From Sedimentitalea sp042687825 (GTDB lineage Bacteria; Pseudomonadota; Alphaproteobacteria; Rhodobacterales; Rhodobacteraceae), in contig NZ_JBHUQE010000017.1 in assembly GCF_042687825.1 (NCBI RefSeq), positions 1 through 64,000 on the forward strand: DNA of 64,000 bases. The letters are read 5' to 3'. The position numbers and the translations under genes were made by a program. The notes beneath the pieces were generated by a model, which did not search any database, had not been told where the DNA came from, and was given only the letters and a program-made list of their open reading frames with translations. Shown one piece after another: positions 11,753-20,370 of this stretch (position 1 is the stretch's first letter; each line of letters opens with the position of its first letter).

Positions 11753-13792
11753 CTAGCCTGCCGCGCGCAGCACGTCCAGAAAGGCGGCGGCGAACCGGTC
11801 GGCGCGGCGCTCGCCCAACAGCCGGCGCAGCCCGGTCTCGTCCTGGGGGTGCATCTGTGCGACCTTGGCCAGCAATGCCGCCGAGCAGCTGAGGGGCTTC
11901 TCGGTGCCATCCGGGCCGCGCGCCAGATCGGTCTGCACCGCCAGCAGCGAGTCAAACACCGACCCGGCCGCGCGCCCGGCCAGCTTGCGCCGGGCCGGAT
12001 GCAGCGCTTGGGCGGCCCCGGTGATCACCTCGAGAAACAGCGCGCCATAGCGTTCCAGCTTTTTTGCCCCGACGCCGCCGATCCGGGCCATGGCATCCAG
12101 CGTGTCGGGGCGGGTTTCCGCCATCTCGATCAGCGTGCGGTCGGGAAAGATGACATAGGCCGGCACGCGCGCGGCCTCGGCCAGCGCCCGGCGCTTGGCC
12201 TTGAGGGCCGACAACAGCGGCGCGTCCTCGTCCGAGACCAGCGATTTTACCGCCGGGCGCCGCGCCGCCTTGCGGATCGTGTCGCGGCGCAGGCTGATTT
12301 CAGCCTCGCCACGCAGGATCGGGCGTGCCGCTTCGGTCATGCGCAGGGCACCGTGGCGCGCCGGATCGGGGCGCACCAGATCATGCCCCATCATCTGCCG
12401 GAACACCGCCTGCCATTGGCGTTTGTCAAACTCGGTGCCGCAGCCATAGGTGGGCAGTTGGTCGTGGCAGCGCGCCCGGATCTTGTCGGTATCCGCGCCG
12501 GTCAGGATGTCGATCAGATGCCCGGCACCGAACCATTCCTCGGTGCGCAGGATCGCCGACAGCGCCTTGCGCACGGCGATGGTGGCGTCAAACACGTCAG
12601 GCGGCGTGTCACAGAGATCGCAGTTGCCACAAGGGTCTGCGGTCTCGCCGAAATAGCCCAACAGGGTCTGCCGGCGGCATTTCAGCGCTTCGGCCAGACC
12701 CAGCAGCGCGTTCAGACGGCCATGATCCGCGCCGCGGCGTTCGGGCGGGGCCAGCCCCTCGTCGATCTGGGCGCGGCGCAGGCGGATATCATCGGCGCCG
12801 AACAGCGTCAGGGTTTCGGCCGGGGCGCCATCGCGCCCGGCCCGGCCGATCTCCTGGTAATAGGCCTCGATGCTCTTGGGCAGGTCGGCATGGGCGACCC
12901 AGCGGATATCGGGCTTGTCGATGCCCATGCCAAATGCCACGGTCGCCACCACGATCAGCCCGTCCTCGCGGGCAAAGCGGGTTTCGACGATGCGCCGGTC
13001 CTCGGCCTCCATGCCGCCATGATAGTGGCAGGTGCTGTGGCCGTCCTCGGCCAGCGCCCGGGCCAGGGTCTCGGTCTTTGCCCTTGTGCCGCAATAGACA
13101 ATGCCGGACTGGCCGCGCCGGGCAGCGGCAAATTCCAGAATCTGCCGGCGCGGGCCGTTCTTTGCGGCAAAGGCCAGATGGATGTTGGGACGATCGAACC
13201 CGTGCAGGAATTGCCGCGGCGGCGTGCCGTCAAACAGCTTTTGCACGATCTCGTCGCGGGTTTCGGCATCGGCCGTGGCGGTAAAGGCGGCCAGCGGTAC
13301 GTTCAGCGTCTTGCGCAATGAACCGATGCGCAGGTAATCCGGGCGGAAATCATGGCCCCACTGGCTGACGCAATGCGCCTCGTCCACGGCGATCAGTCCA
13401 ACACCGGCGCGCCGCAACATGCCGCTGACCGACCCCGCCGCCAGACGTTCCGGCGCCATGTAAAGCAGTTTCAACTCGCCCCGGTCCAGCGCCTGCCAGA
13501 CCGCATCGGTTTCCTCGGGCGTGTTGCCCGAGGTCAGCGCGCCGGCACAGACCCCGGCCTCTTGCAGCGCGCGCACCTGGTCGCGCATCAGCGCGATCAG
13601 CGGCGAGATTACCACCGTCACCCCGTCGCGCAGCAGCGCCGGCAATTGAAAACACAGGGATTTACCGCCCCCGGTGGGCATGATCGCCAGCACGTTTTCA
13701 CCGGCGGCGACGGCCTGCACGATCTCGGCTTGGCCCGGGCGAAAGGCATCAAAGCCGAAAACGTCGCGCAAAAGCGGGGCAGCGTCCAGCAT
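11753..13792 (-). CDS. recQ: ATP-dependent DNA helicase RecQ
   Basis: 679 residues. A 3'-5' helicase acting in recombinational repair and fork processing. Visible motifs are the Q-motif/Walker A MPTGGGKSLCFQLP, the DEAH box (AVDEAHCVSQWGHDFRPDY), helicase motif VI (QEIGRAGRDG), the zinc-binding Cys set (CRRQTLLGYF...CGNCDLC), and a C-terminal HRDC domain with FPDRTLIEMAETRP. I chose the ATG at 13792, which has GAGG 8 nt upstream. A TTG in the same frame at 13810 would add six residues but has no ribosome binding site. The gene lies downstream of a YggT gene and upstream of yaaA on the same strand. Confidence 0.95.
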   Translation of the reverse strand: MLDAAPLLRDVFGFDAFRPGQAEIVQAVAAGENVLAIMPTGGGKSLCFQLPALLRDGVTVVISPLIALMRDQVRALQEAGVCAGALTSGNTPEETDAVWQALDRGELKLLYMAPERLAAGSVSGMLRRAGVGLIAVDEAHCVSQWGHDFRPDYLRIGSLRKTLNVPLAAFTATADAETRDEIVQKLFDGTPPRQFLHGFDRPNIHLAFAAKNGPRRQILEFAAARRGQSGIVYCGTRAKTETLARALAEDGHSTCHYHGGMEAEDRRIVETRFAREDGLIVVATVAFGMGIDKPDIRWVAHADLPKSIEAYYQEIGRAGRDGAPAETLTLFGADDIRLRRAQIDEGLAPPERRGADHGRLNALLGLAEALKCRRQTLLGYFGETADPCGNCDLCDTPPDVFDATIAVRKALSAILRTEEWFGAGHLIDILTGADTDKIRARCHDQLPTYGCGTEFDKRQWQAVFRQMMGHDLVRPDPARHGALRMTEAARPILRGEAEISLRRDTIRKAARRPAVKSLVSDEDAPLLSALKAKRRALAEAARVPAYVIFPDRTLIEMAETRPDTLDAMARIGGVGAKKLERYGALFLEVITGAAQALHPARRKLAGRAAGSVFDSLLAVQTDLARGPDGTEKPLSCSAALLAKVAQMHPQDETGLRRLLGERRADRFAAAFLDVLRAAG

Positions 13793-13905
13793 GCCGGTGG
13801 CCTCATTCAAGTTCTTGTCTGTCTGCTCTTGCCGGGCACAGTCTCACACCCGGATTTGCGGAACAAGACCCGTTGGATTCCGGTCGGCGACGCGTGGGGT
13901 GCGGA

Positions 13906-14193
13906 TCAGTAGAATGCGCCCATGTTGTTGACCAGGATGATGCGCAGGGCAAAGACCCCCAGCAGGACCACCAGCGGCGCCAGGTCCAGCCCCTGCATCG
14001 GCGGCAGGATGCGGCGCACCGGGGCATAGAGCGGTTCGAGAATACGTTGCAGCGCGTTCCAGATCTGCGCCACCAGCGGCTGGCGCAGGTTCAGAACCTG
14101 AAAATTGATCAACCAGCTCATGATCACGTGAGCGATGATAAAGAACCAGACCACGTCCAGGATCAGCATCAGGATTTGAAACAGCGACTGCAT
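13906..14193 (-). CDS. YggT family integral membrane protein
   Basis: 95 residues beginning MQSLFQILMLILD, with two hydrophobic helices (about 5-28 and 68-90) separated by a polar loop (EPLYAPVRRILPPMQGLDLAP) that is the family's most conserved part. YggT proteins are widespread in bacteria and plastids. Roles in osmotic tolerance, cell shape and cytochrome or FtsZ placement have been proposed, but no activity is fixed. Two other in-frame ATGs lie 6 and 12 bases upstream. The one chosen has GAGG at a 7-nt spacing. It precedes recQ on the same strand. Confidence 0.85.
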   Translation of the reverse strand: MQSLFQILMLILDVVWFFIIAHVIMSWLINFQVLNLRQPLVAQIWNALQRILEPLYAPVRRILPPMQGLDLAPLVVLLGVFALRIILVNNMGAFY

Positions 14194-14319
14194 GGGCATC
14201 CTCATTTGTTGTCGCTCTCACCTAAGGTCCTGCCGGCCAAAGGGCAAGCCTGCCGCAAGGTTGCGGTTGACGTGCCCGGCGGGGTGGCGACACAGAAGGC
14301 ACGACAAGAGGAGAGTGCC

Positions 14320-14868
14320 ATGTTTCCTGTCTTTCGCCTGATAAAGGACATGCTGATCGCCCGTCGCCAGCCGCCGCTGCCCCTGACCGGCACGCATGTA
14401 TCCCGGCACATCTGCTGGCCCTGGGATCTGGATCTGTGGATGGAGCTGAACAACGGCCGGGCGATGACCCTGTACGACCTGGGGCGCAGCATGAACGCCC
14501 AGCGGGTCGGGTTGGTCCGGGCGGTGACGCAAAACCGCTGGGGCATGACCATGGCCGGCAGCAGCGTGCGGTTCCGCCGGCGCATCCGGGGCTTTGAACG
14601 GTTCGAGATGCGCAGCCGCGCGGTGTGCTGGGACGACCGGTTCCTCTATCTGGAACAGACGATGTGGAAACGCAGCGGCGAATGCGCCAGCCACGTATTG
14701 TTCCGCGCCGCGGTGACCGATCGGAACGGCATCGTTCCGATCGACCGGGTACTGGCGGCAATGGGCCGGTCCGGGGCGCAGTCGCCCGAGATGCCGGACT
14801 GGATCGCCGGCTGGTGCCACGCCGATGCCGGCCGTCCCTGGCCACCGATGCAGGACGCGCTTGATTGA
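14320..14868 (+). CDS. Hotdog-fold acyl-CoA thioesterase-like protein
   Basis: 182 residues following GAGGAGAG at a 4-nt spacing. The sequence has the 4HBT/THEM6-like pattern: a short N-terminal leader, then a tract (CWPWDLDLWMELNNGRAMTLYDLGR) in which the Asn-Asn-Gly-Arg corresponds to the substrate-binding helix start of hotdog thioesterases, then strands with RFRRRIRGFERFEM and FLYLEQTMWKRSG. These proteins hydrolyse or bind acyl thioesters. The substrate cannot be deduced here. It is transcribed divergently from yggT and is followed 46 bases later by a permease gene. Confidence 0.78.
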   Translation: MFPVFRLIKDMLIARRQPPLPLTGTHVSRHICWPWDLDLWMELNNGRAMTLYDLGRSMNAQRVGLVRAVTQNRWGMTMAGSSVRFRRRIRGFERFEMRSRAVCWDDRFLYLEQTMWKRSGECASHVLFRAAVTDRNGIVPIDRVLAAMGRSGAQSPEMPDWIAGWCHADAGRPWPPMQDALD

Positions 14869-14914
14869 CGCAGCAAACCCCTGTCTTATGCGTCAACCAT
14901 AAGGCGAGGCAGGC

Positions 14915-16282
14915 ATGGCGACGATTTCCGCGCGCAAGCGCATCTGGGGCTGGTTCTTTTTCGACTGGGCCAGCCAACCATACCACACGCTGCTGGTCAC
15001 CTTTGTCTTTGGCCCCTATTTCGCCGGCATGGCGGCCGAGCATTTCGCCACGCTGGGACTGGACAGCGAGGCGGCGGGCGCCCGCGCCCAGTGCCTGTGG
15101 TCGTTGTGCCTGACCGTCACCGGCTTGCTGATCGGGTTCGGCGCGCCGATCCTGGGGGCGCTGGCCGACACCACCGGGCGGCGCATTCCCTGGATCGCGC
15201 TGTTTTCGCTGATGTATGTGGCGGGCGCGACGGCGCTTTGGTGGGCAACGCCCGGCGGCGCCGGGTTGTGGCTGGGTCTGTTCGCCTTTGGCCTGGGCTT
15301 TGTCGGAGCGGAATACGCGCTGATCTTCATCAATTCGCAGCTGCCCGATCTGGGTCCTGCCGACGAGATCGGCAAGATTTCGGGCTCGGGGTTTGCCTTT
15401 GGCTATGCCGGCGGGCTGATGGCGCTGGCGATCATGCTGCTGCTGTTTGTCGAACAGGCCAACGGCAAGACCCTGATCGGGCTGGACCCGGCCTTTGGCC
15501 TGGATGCCGGCCAGAAACAGGGTACGCGGTTCGTCGGACCGTTTACCGCACTGTGGTACGCACTGTTCATGATCCCGTATTTCCTGTGGGTGCGCGATAC
15601 CCCGCGCACCGGTCCGCCGGGCAGCGTGGCAGAGGCCTTTGCCACGCTGGGGCGGCTGCTGGCCAGCCTGCGGCACCGGATCAGCCTGTCGGCCTATCTG
15701 GGCTCGTCGATGTTCTATCGCGACGCACTGAACGGGCTGTACGGGTTTGGCGGCGTCTATGCGCGGCTGGTGCTGGGCTGGGAAATCACCGCCATCGGCA
15801 TTTTCGGCATCGTCGCGGTGTTGTCCTCGGCGCTGTTTTGCTGGATCGGCGGCGGTGCGGACAAACGGTTCGGGCCGAAACCGGTCATCGTCTTTTCGAT
15901 CTGCATTCTGATGCTGGTCTGCCTGACCATCATCAGCATGTCGCGCAGCCAGATTTTCGGCGTGGCGCTGGCACCGGGATCGACCCTGCCGGACACGGTC
16001 TTTTTTGTCTGCGGCGTGTTGATCGGCGGGTTTGGCGGTGTCCTGCAATCCGCCAGCCGCAGCCTGATGGTGCGCCATTCCCACCCGGACGCCCCGACCG
16101 AGAGCTTTGGCCTTTACGGCCTGTCCGGCCGGGCGACCGCCTTTATGGCGCCGGCGCTGATCGGCCTGGTCACCACCTGGACCGGCAGCGCAAGGCTGGG
16201 AATTTCACCGGTGATTGCCCTGTTTATCACCGGCCTCATTTTGCTAATCTGGGTAAAAGCCGAAGGAGATCAGACCCGATGA
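14915..16282 (+). CDS. UMF1/Atg22-like major facilitator permease
   Basis: 455 residues with about twelve hydrophobic segments. The opening GWFFFDWASQPYHTLLVTFVF is characteristic of the UMF1 (unknown major facilitator 1) family, which is related to yeast vacuolar amino-acid effluxer Atg22. Conserved intracellular loop residues between helices 2 and 3 (PILGALADTTGRRIPW) are present. The substrate is unknown in bacteria. AGGCGAGGCAGGC precedes the ATG. The stop overlaps the mepA start by 4 bp (ATGA), so permease and murein endopeptidase are coupled, which may point to a cell-wall turnover product as substrate (inference). Confidence 0.87.
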   Translation: MATISARKRIWGWFFFDWASQPYHTLLVTFVFGPYFAGMAAEHFATLGLDSEAAGARAQCLWSLCLTVTGLLIGFGAPILGALADTTGRRIPWIALFSLMYVAGATALWWATPGGAGLWLGLFAFGLGFVGAEYALIFINSQLPDLGPADEIGKISGSGFAFGYAGGLMALAIMLLLFVEQANGKTLIGLDPAFGLDAGQKQGTRFVGPFTALWYALFMIPYFLWVRDTPRTGPPGSVAEAFATLGRLLASLRHRISLSAYLGSSMFYRDALNGLYGFGGVYARLVLGWEITAIGIFGIVAVLSSALFCWIGGGADKRFGPKPVIVFSICILMLVCLTIISMSRSQIFGVALAPGSTLPDTVFFVCGVLIGGFGGVLQSASRSLMVRHSHPDAPTESFGLYGLSGRATAFMAPALIGLVTTWTGSARLGISPVIALFITGLILLIWVKAEGDQTR

Positions 16283-17166
16283 CCTTTTTGCGCCTTTCTG
16301 CCATTGTCCTGGGCCTTGCGCTGGCCCTGCCTCCCTCTGCCCCGCCCCTGTCCGCCGCGCCGCTGGCCAAGCAGCTCTTTGGCGCCGAGACCACGGCCAG
16401 CCGGCAATCGCCGGCCCCGTTCGGCAGCTATGCCAAGGGCTGCATGGCCGGGGCGGTACAACTGCCCGAGTCCGGACCCACCTGGCAAGCCATGCGCCTG
16501 TCGCGCAACCGAAATTGGGGCCAGCCCGAAACCATCGATTTCATCAAGGATCTCAGCCGGTTCGCCGCCCAGCAACCGGGCTGGACGGGCTTGTATATCG
16601 GCGATATCAGCCAACCGCGCGGCGGGCCGATGCTCTCGGGCCACCGCAGTCATCAGATCGGTCTGGATATCGATATCTGGATGCTGCCGACCTCGCGCCT
16701 GAACCTGTCCAAACGCACCCGCGAAAAAATTTCGTCAGTGTCGCTGCGCCGTGCCAAGGGCGCCTATGTCAACGACAATTGGAGCCGCGCGCATCACCGC
16801 ATCATCCGCGAGGCCGCGATGGATCGCCGGGTGGCGCGGATCTTCGTCTTTCCCGGCGCCAAGGTGCAGATGTGCAAGGATGAAAAGGGCAACCGCAAAT
16901 GGCTGCGCAAGGTGCGCCCCTGGTGGGGTCACCACTATCATTTCCACGTGCGGCTGGCCTGCCCGCGCGGCATGCGCGGCTGCATCGACCAGAACCCGCC
17001 GCCACGCGGCGACGGCTGCGCCGAGGCTCAGCAATGGGTCAACAACATCCTGAACCCGCCGCCGCCGAAACCCCGGGACCCCAAAGCCCCCAAGGCCAAG
17101 CCGCGCCGTGAATACGTGCTGGCCGATCTGCCCAGACAATGCGCCTCGGTCCTGCGCTCGGACTGA
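16279..17166 (+). CDS. mepA: Penicillin-insensitive murein endopeptidase MepA
   Basis: 295 residues with a signal peptide (about 1-27, ending LSAAP). A LAS-type zinc metallopeptidase that cuts D-Ala-mDAP cross-bridges in the periplasm. Zinc ligands and catalytic residues are visible in GHRSHQIGLDIDIW (His and Asp) and in WWGHHYHFHVRLACP (His). Conserved cysteines near the C terminus and a Pro/Lys-rich linker (NPPPPKPRDPKAPKAKPRRE) precede a short tail. AAGGAGA lies upstream of the start, which overlaps the permease stop. The 3' end overlaps the next gene by 28 bp. Confidence 0.95.
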   Translation: MTFLRLSAIVLGLALALPPSAPPLSAAPLAKQLFGAETTASRQSPAPFGSYAKGCMAGAVQLPESGPTWQAMRLSRNRNWGQPETIDFIKDLSRFAAQQPGWTGLYIGDISQPRGGPMLSGHRSHQIGLDIDIWMLPTSRLNLSKRTREKISSVSLRRAKGAYVNDNWSRAHHRIIREAAMDRRVARIFVFPGAKVQMCKDEKGNRKWLRKVRPWWGHHYHFHVRLACPRGMRGCIDQNPPPRGDGCAEAQQWVNNILNPPPPKPRDPKAPKAKPRREYVLADLPRQCASVLRSD

Positions 17167-18059
17167 TCGCGGCGCTGCTCGTGGCCAGCGCCCCGGCCCG
17201 GGCTGCCTGTCAACGGGCCGAACTGCTTGGCAGCTTTACCTGGGACCTGCCGCGCGACGGGTTCGGTGGGTTTTCCGGCCTCGAACTGTCCGGCGACGGG
17301 CAGCGGATGATTGCCATTACCGACCGCGCCCGCGTCGTCTTTGCCACGTTGCAGCGCCAGGCTGGCCGGATCACCGGCGTCGTGCCGCGACGTTGGGCGC
17401 GGCTGCGCGGCCAGAACGGCGCGTTGCTGATCGGTCATATCGTCGATTCCGAGGGGCTGGCCATCGCCCCGGATGACAGTCTGTTCATCTCGTTCGAGCG
17501 CGTGCACCGGGTGTCCCACTACGCCACCCCGACCACGGCCTCGCGCGGGCTGCACAGGGCCGCCGGGTTTCGCGACATGCCGCGCAATGGCGGTTTCGAG
17601 GCGCTGGCAATCGACGCGGCCGGCCGGCTGTTTGCCCTGCCCGAAGACGGGCAGGACGCCCAGGGGCGGATTCCGCTGTATCGCTGGCAGAACGGTGTCT
17701 GGAGCCAGCCCTTTGACCTGATCGGCGATGACCGTTTTCTGCCGGTCGGCGCCGATTTCGGCCCCGATGGGCGTTTTTATGTGCTCGAACGCGGCTATAA
17801 TCTGTTCGGCTTTCGCAGCCGGGTCCGCAGTTGGCGCCTGAGCGAGACCGGCGCCCGCGATGAACGCTGCGAATTGCAGACGGCAACCGGCACCCATGAC
17901 AATCTCGAAGGCCTGGCGATCTGGCGCGACGCAGGGGGCCGGCTGCGCCTGACGATGATCGCGGATGACAATTTCTTTTTCCTGCAGCGTACCGAACTGG
18001 TGGAATACGTATTGCAGGATGGGCAGGACGGGGTTGCGCATTCCGCCGTCAGCCGCTAG
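17139..18059 (+). CDS. Secreted esterase-like phytase-family beta-propeller protein
   Basis: 306 residues with an N-terminal signal peptide (MRLGPALGLIAALLVASAPARA). The body follows the esterase-like-activity-of-phytase family: FGGFSGLELSGDG, DSEGLAIAPDDSLFISFER, NGGFEALAIDAAGRLFALPE, and a C-terminal HDNLEGLAIWRD with IADDNFF. These repeats are blades of a propeller. The Asp/Glu residues in GLEL, DSEGLAI, FEALAI and NLEGLAI probably bind calcium. The natural substrate is uncertain. The start lies inside the last 28 bases of mepA, so the genes form a tight envelope operon with the permease. Confidence 0.85.
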   Translation: MRLGPALGLIAALLVASAPARAACQRAELLGSFTWDLPRDGFGGFSGLELSGDGQRMIAITDRARVVFATLQRQAGRITGVVPRRWARLRGQNGALLIGHIVDSEGLAIAPDDSLFISFERVHRVSHYATPTTASRGLHRAAGFRDMPRNGGFEALAIDAAGRLFALPEDGQDAQGRIPLYRWQNGVWSQPFDLIGDDRFLPVGADFGPDGRFYVLERGYNLFGFRSRVRSWRLSETGARDERCELQTATGTHDNLEGLAIWRDAGGRLRLTMIADDNFFFLQRTELVEYVLQDGQDGVAHSAVSR

Positions 18060-18076
18060 CAGGCACGCGCCCGCCG

Positions 18077-18091
18077 CTTGGCCGGGCCAAG
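18077..18091 (+). other. Short perfect hairpin in the leader of the queuosine-precursor transporter gene
   Basis: CTTGGC-CGG-GCCAAG forms a 6-bp stem with a 3-nt loop between the phytase-like gene and the transporter start at 18124. No U-run follows, so it is a weak terminator candidate. I could not fit it to a preQ1 riboswitch consensus. Confidence 0.35.
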
Positions 18092-18123
18092 TCGCCGCAA
18101 CCTTGAAAAAACGGGCATCCGAA

Positions 18124-18753
18124 ATGACGCGCGCACATCTTCCCGGCATTCTTGCCATGGCGGCCATCGTCATGGCCTCGAACATCCTCGTCCAGTTCCT
18201 GTTTGGCCAATGGCTGACCTGGGGCGCCTTTACCTATCCCCTGGCCTTTCTGGTCACCGACCTGATGAACCGCATCTATGGCGCCGGGCCGGCCCGCACG
18301 GTGGTCTTCATCGGTTTTCTGGTCGGCGTGTTCTGCTCGCTGGTCGGCACCCAGATCATCGGCGAATACGGTCCGCTGGTCACCTTTCGCATCGCCGTCG
18401 GTTCGGGTCTGGCCTTTCTGACCGCGCAATTGCTGGATGTGGGTATCTTTTCCGCCCTGCGCCGCCGAATCTGGTGGCAGGCACCGCTGGCCTCGACGCT
18501 GATCGGCTCTTCGGTGGACACGATATTGTTCTTTTCCATCGCCTTTTCCGCCCAACTGGCCTGGATCGAGCCGGGCAATGACGTGACCTGGGCCAACGAG
18601 GCGCTGCCGCTGTTGGGTCTTGGCCCGGTCGTCCCGCTGTGGGTCTCGCTGGCGCTGGCGGACTGGATGGTCAAGCTGACGCTGGCGCTGATCGCGCTGA
18701 TCCCGTTCCGCCTGATCGTGCAGCGTTTCGATGCCACCTCGATCAGGCTGTGA
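18124..18753 (+). CDS. Queuosine precursor transporter (YhhQ/VUT family)
   Basis: 209 residues with about six membrane helices. Family marks are TYPLAFLVTDLMNRIYG near the N terminus, the VGTQIIGEYGPLVTFRIAVGSGLAFL stretch, and SSVDTILFFSIAF. E. coli YhhQ imports preQ0/preQ1 for queuosine modification of tRNA, and this protein has the same signature. The ATG follows a short leader with a hairpin and an A-run. It is the last gene before a 270-base non-coding stretch. Confidence 0.88.
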   Translation: MTRAHLPGILAMAAIVMASNILVQFLFGQWLTWGAFTYPLAFLVTDLMNRIYGAGPARTVVFIGFLVGVFCSLVGTQIIGEYGPLVTFRIAVGSGLAFLTAQLLDVGIFSALRRRIWWQAPLASTLIGSSVDTILFFSIAFSAQLAWIEPGNDVTWANEALPLLGLGPVVPLWVSLALADWMVKLTLALIALIPFRLIVQRFDATSIRL

Positions 18754-18776
18754 CGATTTCGCTTTGCGATTCGCCC

Positions 18777-18797
18777 GACCCGTGGCACGCTCGGGTC
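18777..18797 (+). terminator. Hairpin downstream of the queuosine-precursor transporter
   Basis: GACCCG (18777-18782) pairs with CGGGTC (18792-18797) around a 9-nt loop, 24 bases after the transporter stop. There is no U-tract, so it may only be an mRNA-stabilising or weak termination hairpin. Confidence 0.35.
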
Positions 18798-18827
18798 AGC
18801 ATCAACAACGGAAAAGGAGGTGATCCA

Positions 18828-18884
18828 GTGTCGAGAAAGGTATTGGAGAGAGGTGTCGGAACGATCCGGGGGGCTGCCGGCTGA
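18828..18884 (+). CDS. 18-residue leader-like small ORF with an extended Shine-Dalgarno
   Basis: A GTG at 18828 opens an 18-residue peptide, MSRKVLERGVGTIRGAAG, ending at TGA 18882-18884. Bases 18813-18828 are complementary over 16 positions to the 3' end of 16S rRNA (AAAGGAGGTGATCC is the full anti-Shine-Dalgarno match), with 7 nt between AGGAGG and GTG. Several codons are ones normally rare in such GC-rich genomes (AGA twice, GTA, TTG). A strong terminator follows at 18966-18996, and then arfB. It may be a regulatory leader peptide, or the ribosome-binding part of a small RNA. No homologue is recognised from memory. Confidence 0.5.
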   Translation: MSRKVLERGVGTIRGAAG

Positions 18885-18965
18885 GGCAACCCTTGGCGGT
18901 TCACCCGCCCGGGACGATCTGGCAAAGGTCCGACTTCCGACCCTGCCTCCGAAGAACTTTCGAAA

Positions 18966-18996
18966 GGGCCGTCCGCATGATCGGGTGGCCCTTTTT
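18966..18996 (+). terminator. Rho-independent terminator between the small ORF and arfB
   Basis: GGGCC (18966-18970) pairs with GGCCC (18987-18991). Inside, CCG pairs with CGG around a 6-nt loop, and five T residues follow at once. It ends 31 bases before the arfB start, so it either closes a small RNA (about 18800-18996) or attenuates arfB. Confidence 0.8.
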
Positions 18997-19027
18997 CTGT
19001 CGGCCGCGACCCTGTATGCAGGACAGC

Positions 19028-19447
19028 ATGCTGCGCGTGACCGATGATATCGAAATCCAGGACTGGGAACTGACCGAGCATTTCGTGCGCGCCTCGGGCC
19101 CCGGCGGGCAGAATGTCAACAAGGTGGCAACCGCCGTCGAGCTGCGGTTCGAAGCCGCCCGGTCCCCGTCGCTGCCCGGCCCGGTCAAGACGCGGCTGAA
19201 ACGGCTGTCGGGGCGCCGCTGGACCCGCGACGGCGCGCTGGTCATTCAATGCGACGAGACCCGCAGCCAAGCGCGCAACCGCGATATTGCCCGGGACCGG
19301 CTGGCGGAACTGATCCGCCGGGCGCTGGTGGCACCGAAACGGCGCATTGCGACGAAACCCACCAAAGGCTCGGTGCGCCGCCGCCTGCAGGCGAAAAAGG
19401 CCCGCGGCGCGGTCAAGGCGCTGCGCGGTCCGGTGCCCGATGAATGA
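19028..19447 (+). CDS. arfB: Alternative ribosome-rescue factor ArfB (YaeJ)
   Basis: 139 residues. A release-factor-like peptidyl-tRNA hydrolase that frees ribosomes stalled at mRNA ends. The catalytic GGQ lies in RASGPGGQNVNKVATAVELRF. The basic C-terminal tail (PKRRIATKPTKGSVRRRLQAKKARG) is the segment that enters the empty mRNA channel in ArfB. The ATG at 19028 has AGGA four bases upstream; another in-frame ATG at 19016 would add four residues. A terminator and an 18-codon ORF lie directly upstream. Confidence 0.93.
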   Translation: MLRVTDDIEIQDWELTEHFVRASGPGGQNVNKVATAVELRFEAARSPSLPGPVKTRLKRLSGRRWTRDGALVIQCDETRSQARNRDIARDRLAELIRRALVAPKRRIATKPTKGSVRRRLQAKKARGAVKALRGPVPDE

Positions 19448-19526
19448 TCCCGACGCGTGAGATTGTCCCGCCGTGGCGGGTGTTCTACGCTGCTTGCGAA
19501 CAGATCGGTACGGAAAAGGGGCGGGC

Positions 19527-20273
19527 ATGCGACTAGCGGGCAAGACGGCCATCGTCACAGGAGGCGCCTCGGGGTTTGGCGCCGGTATCGTGCGCAAATT
19601 CGTCGCCGAAGGCGCCCGGGTGATGATTGCCGATGTGAATGGCGATGCCGCCGCGGCCATGGCCGAGGAACTGGGGGCGCAGACGGTGGCGCAGACCGTC
19701 GATGTCAGTCAGGCCGCCTCCGTACAGGCCATGGCCGAAACCGCGCTGGCCGGCTTTGGCACGCTCGATATCCTGATCAACAATGCCGGCGTCACCCATC
19801 TGCCCGCGCCGCTCGAAGAGATTGGCGAGGGCGATTTCGACCGGGTCTTTCGGGTCAACATGAAATCGGTTTACCTGACGGCCCGCGCGCTGGTGCCGCA
19901 CATGAAACAGCGCCGCCAGGGGGCAATCCTGAACGTCGCCTCGACCGCCGGGGTGTCGCCCCGCCCGAACCTGAACTGGTACAACGCGTCCAAGGGCTGG
20001 ATGATCACCGCCACGCGCACCATGGCGGTGGAACTGGCGCCCTTTGGGGTGCGCGTCAACGCCATCAACCCGGTGGCCGGCGAGACGCCGCTGCTCAAGA
20101 CCTTCATGGGCGAGGACACACCCGAAATGCGCGACAAATTCCTGGCGACGATCCCGCTGGGCCGGTTTTCCCAGCCGCAGGACATGGGCAACGCCGCCTG
20201 TTTTCTCTGCTCGGACGAGGCCAGCATGATCACCGGCGTCGCGCTCGAAGTCGATGGCGGGCGGTGCATCTGA
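19527..20273 (+). CDS. Short-chain dehydrogenase/reductase (SDR)
   Basis: 248 residues. NAD(P)-binding motif TGGASGFGAGI, then the NNAG motif (ILINNAGVTHLP) and the catalytic set Ser (NVASTAGVS), Tyr and Lys (YNASK). The C-terminal end VALEVDGGRCI is typical of classical SDRs such as glucose or 3-oxoacyl-ACP-type dehydrogenases. Asp in MIADVNGD at the end of strand 2 suggests NAD(H) rather than NADP(H). The substrate is unknown. The start was chosen at the ATG after GGGGCGGGC; the frame extends 18 codons further without a ribosome binding site. Confidence 0.88.
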   Translation: MRLAGKTAIVTGGASGFGAGIVRKFVAEGARVMIADVNGDAAAAMAEELGAQTVAQTVDVSQAASVQAMAETALAGFGTLDILINNAGVTHLPAPLEEIGEGDFDRVFRVNMKSVYLTARALVPHMKQRRQGAILNVASTAGVSPRPNLNWYNASKGWMITATRTMAVELAPFGVRVNAINPVAGETPLLKTFMGEDTPEMRDKFLATIPLGRFSQPQDMGNAACFLCSDEASMITGVALEVDGGRCI

Positions 20274-20370
20274 TGACCGGCCGTTTGATCCCGGCGCCTC
20301 TGCGCGCCCGCCTGCGGGCGCATAATCATCGAATGCGCGCATCGCGCGCGCCGCTGAACAGGACAGACCG

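Noticed and set aside
14222..16084. Long minus-strand frame opposite the thioesterase and UMF1 permease
   Set aside because: Gln/Arg/His-rich shadow frame. Both plus-strand genes have clear family signatures.
18060..18123. preQ1 riboswitch before the queuosine-precursor transporter
   Set aside because: There is a short hairpin and an A-run, but the conserved loop and tail of known preQ1 classes could not be aligned.
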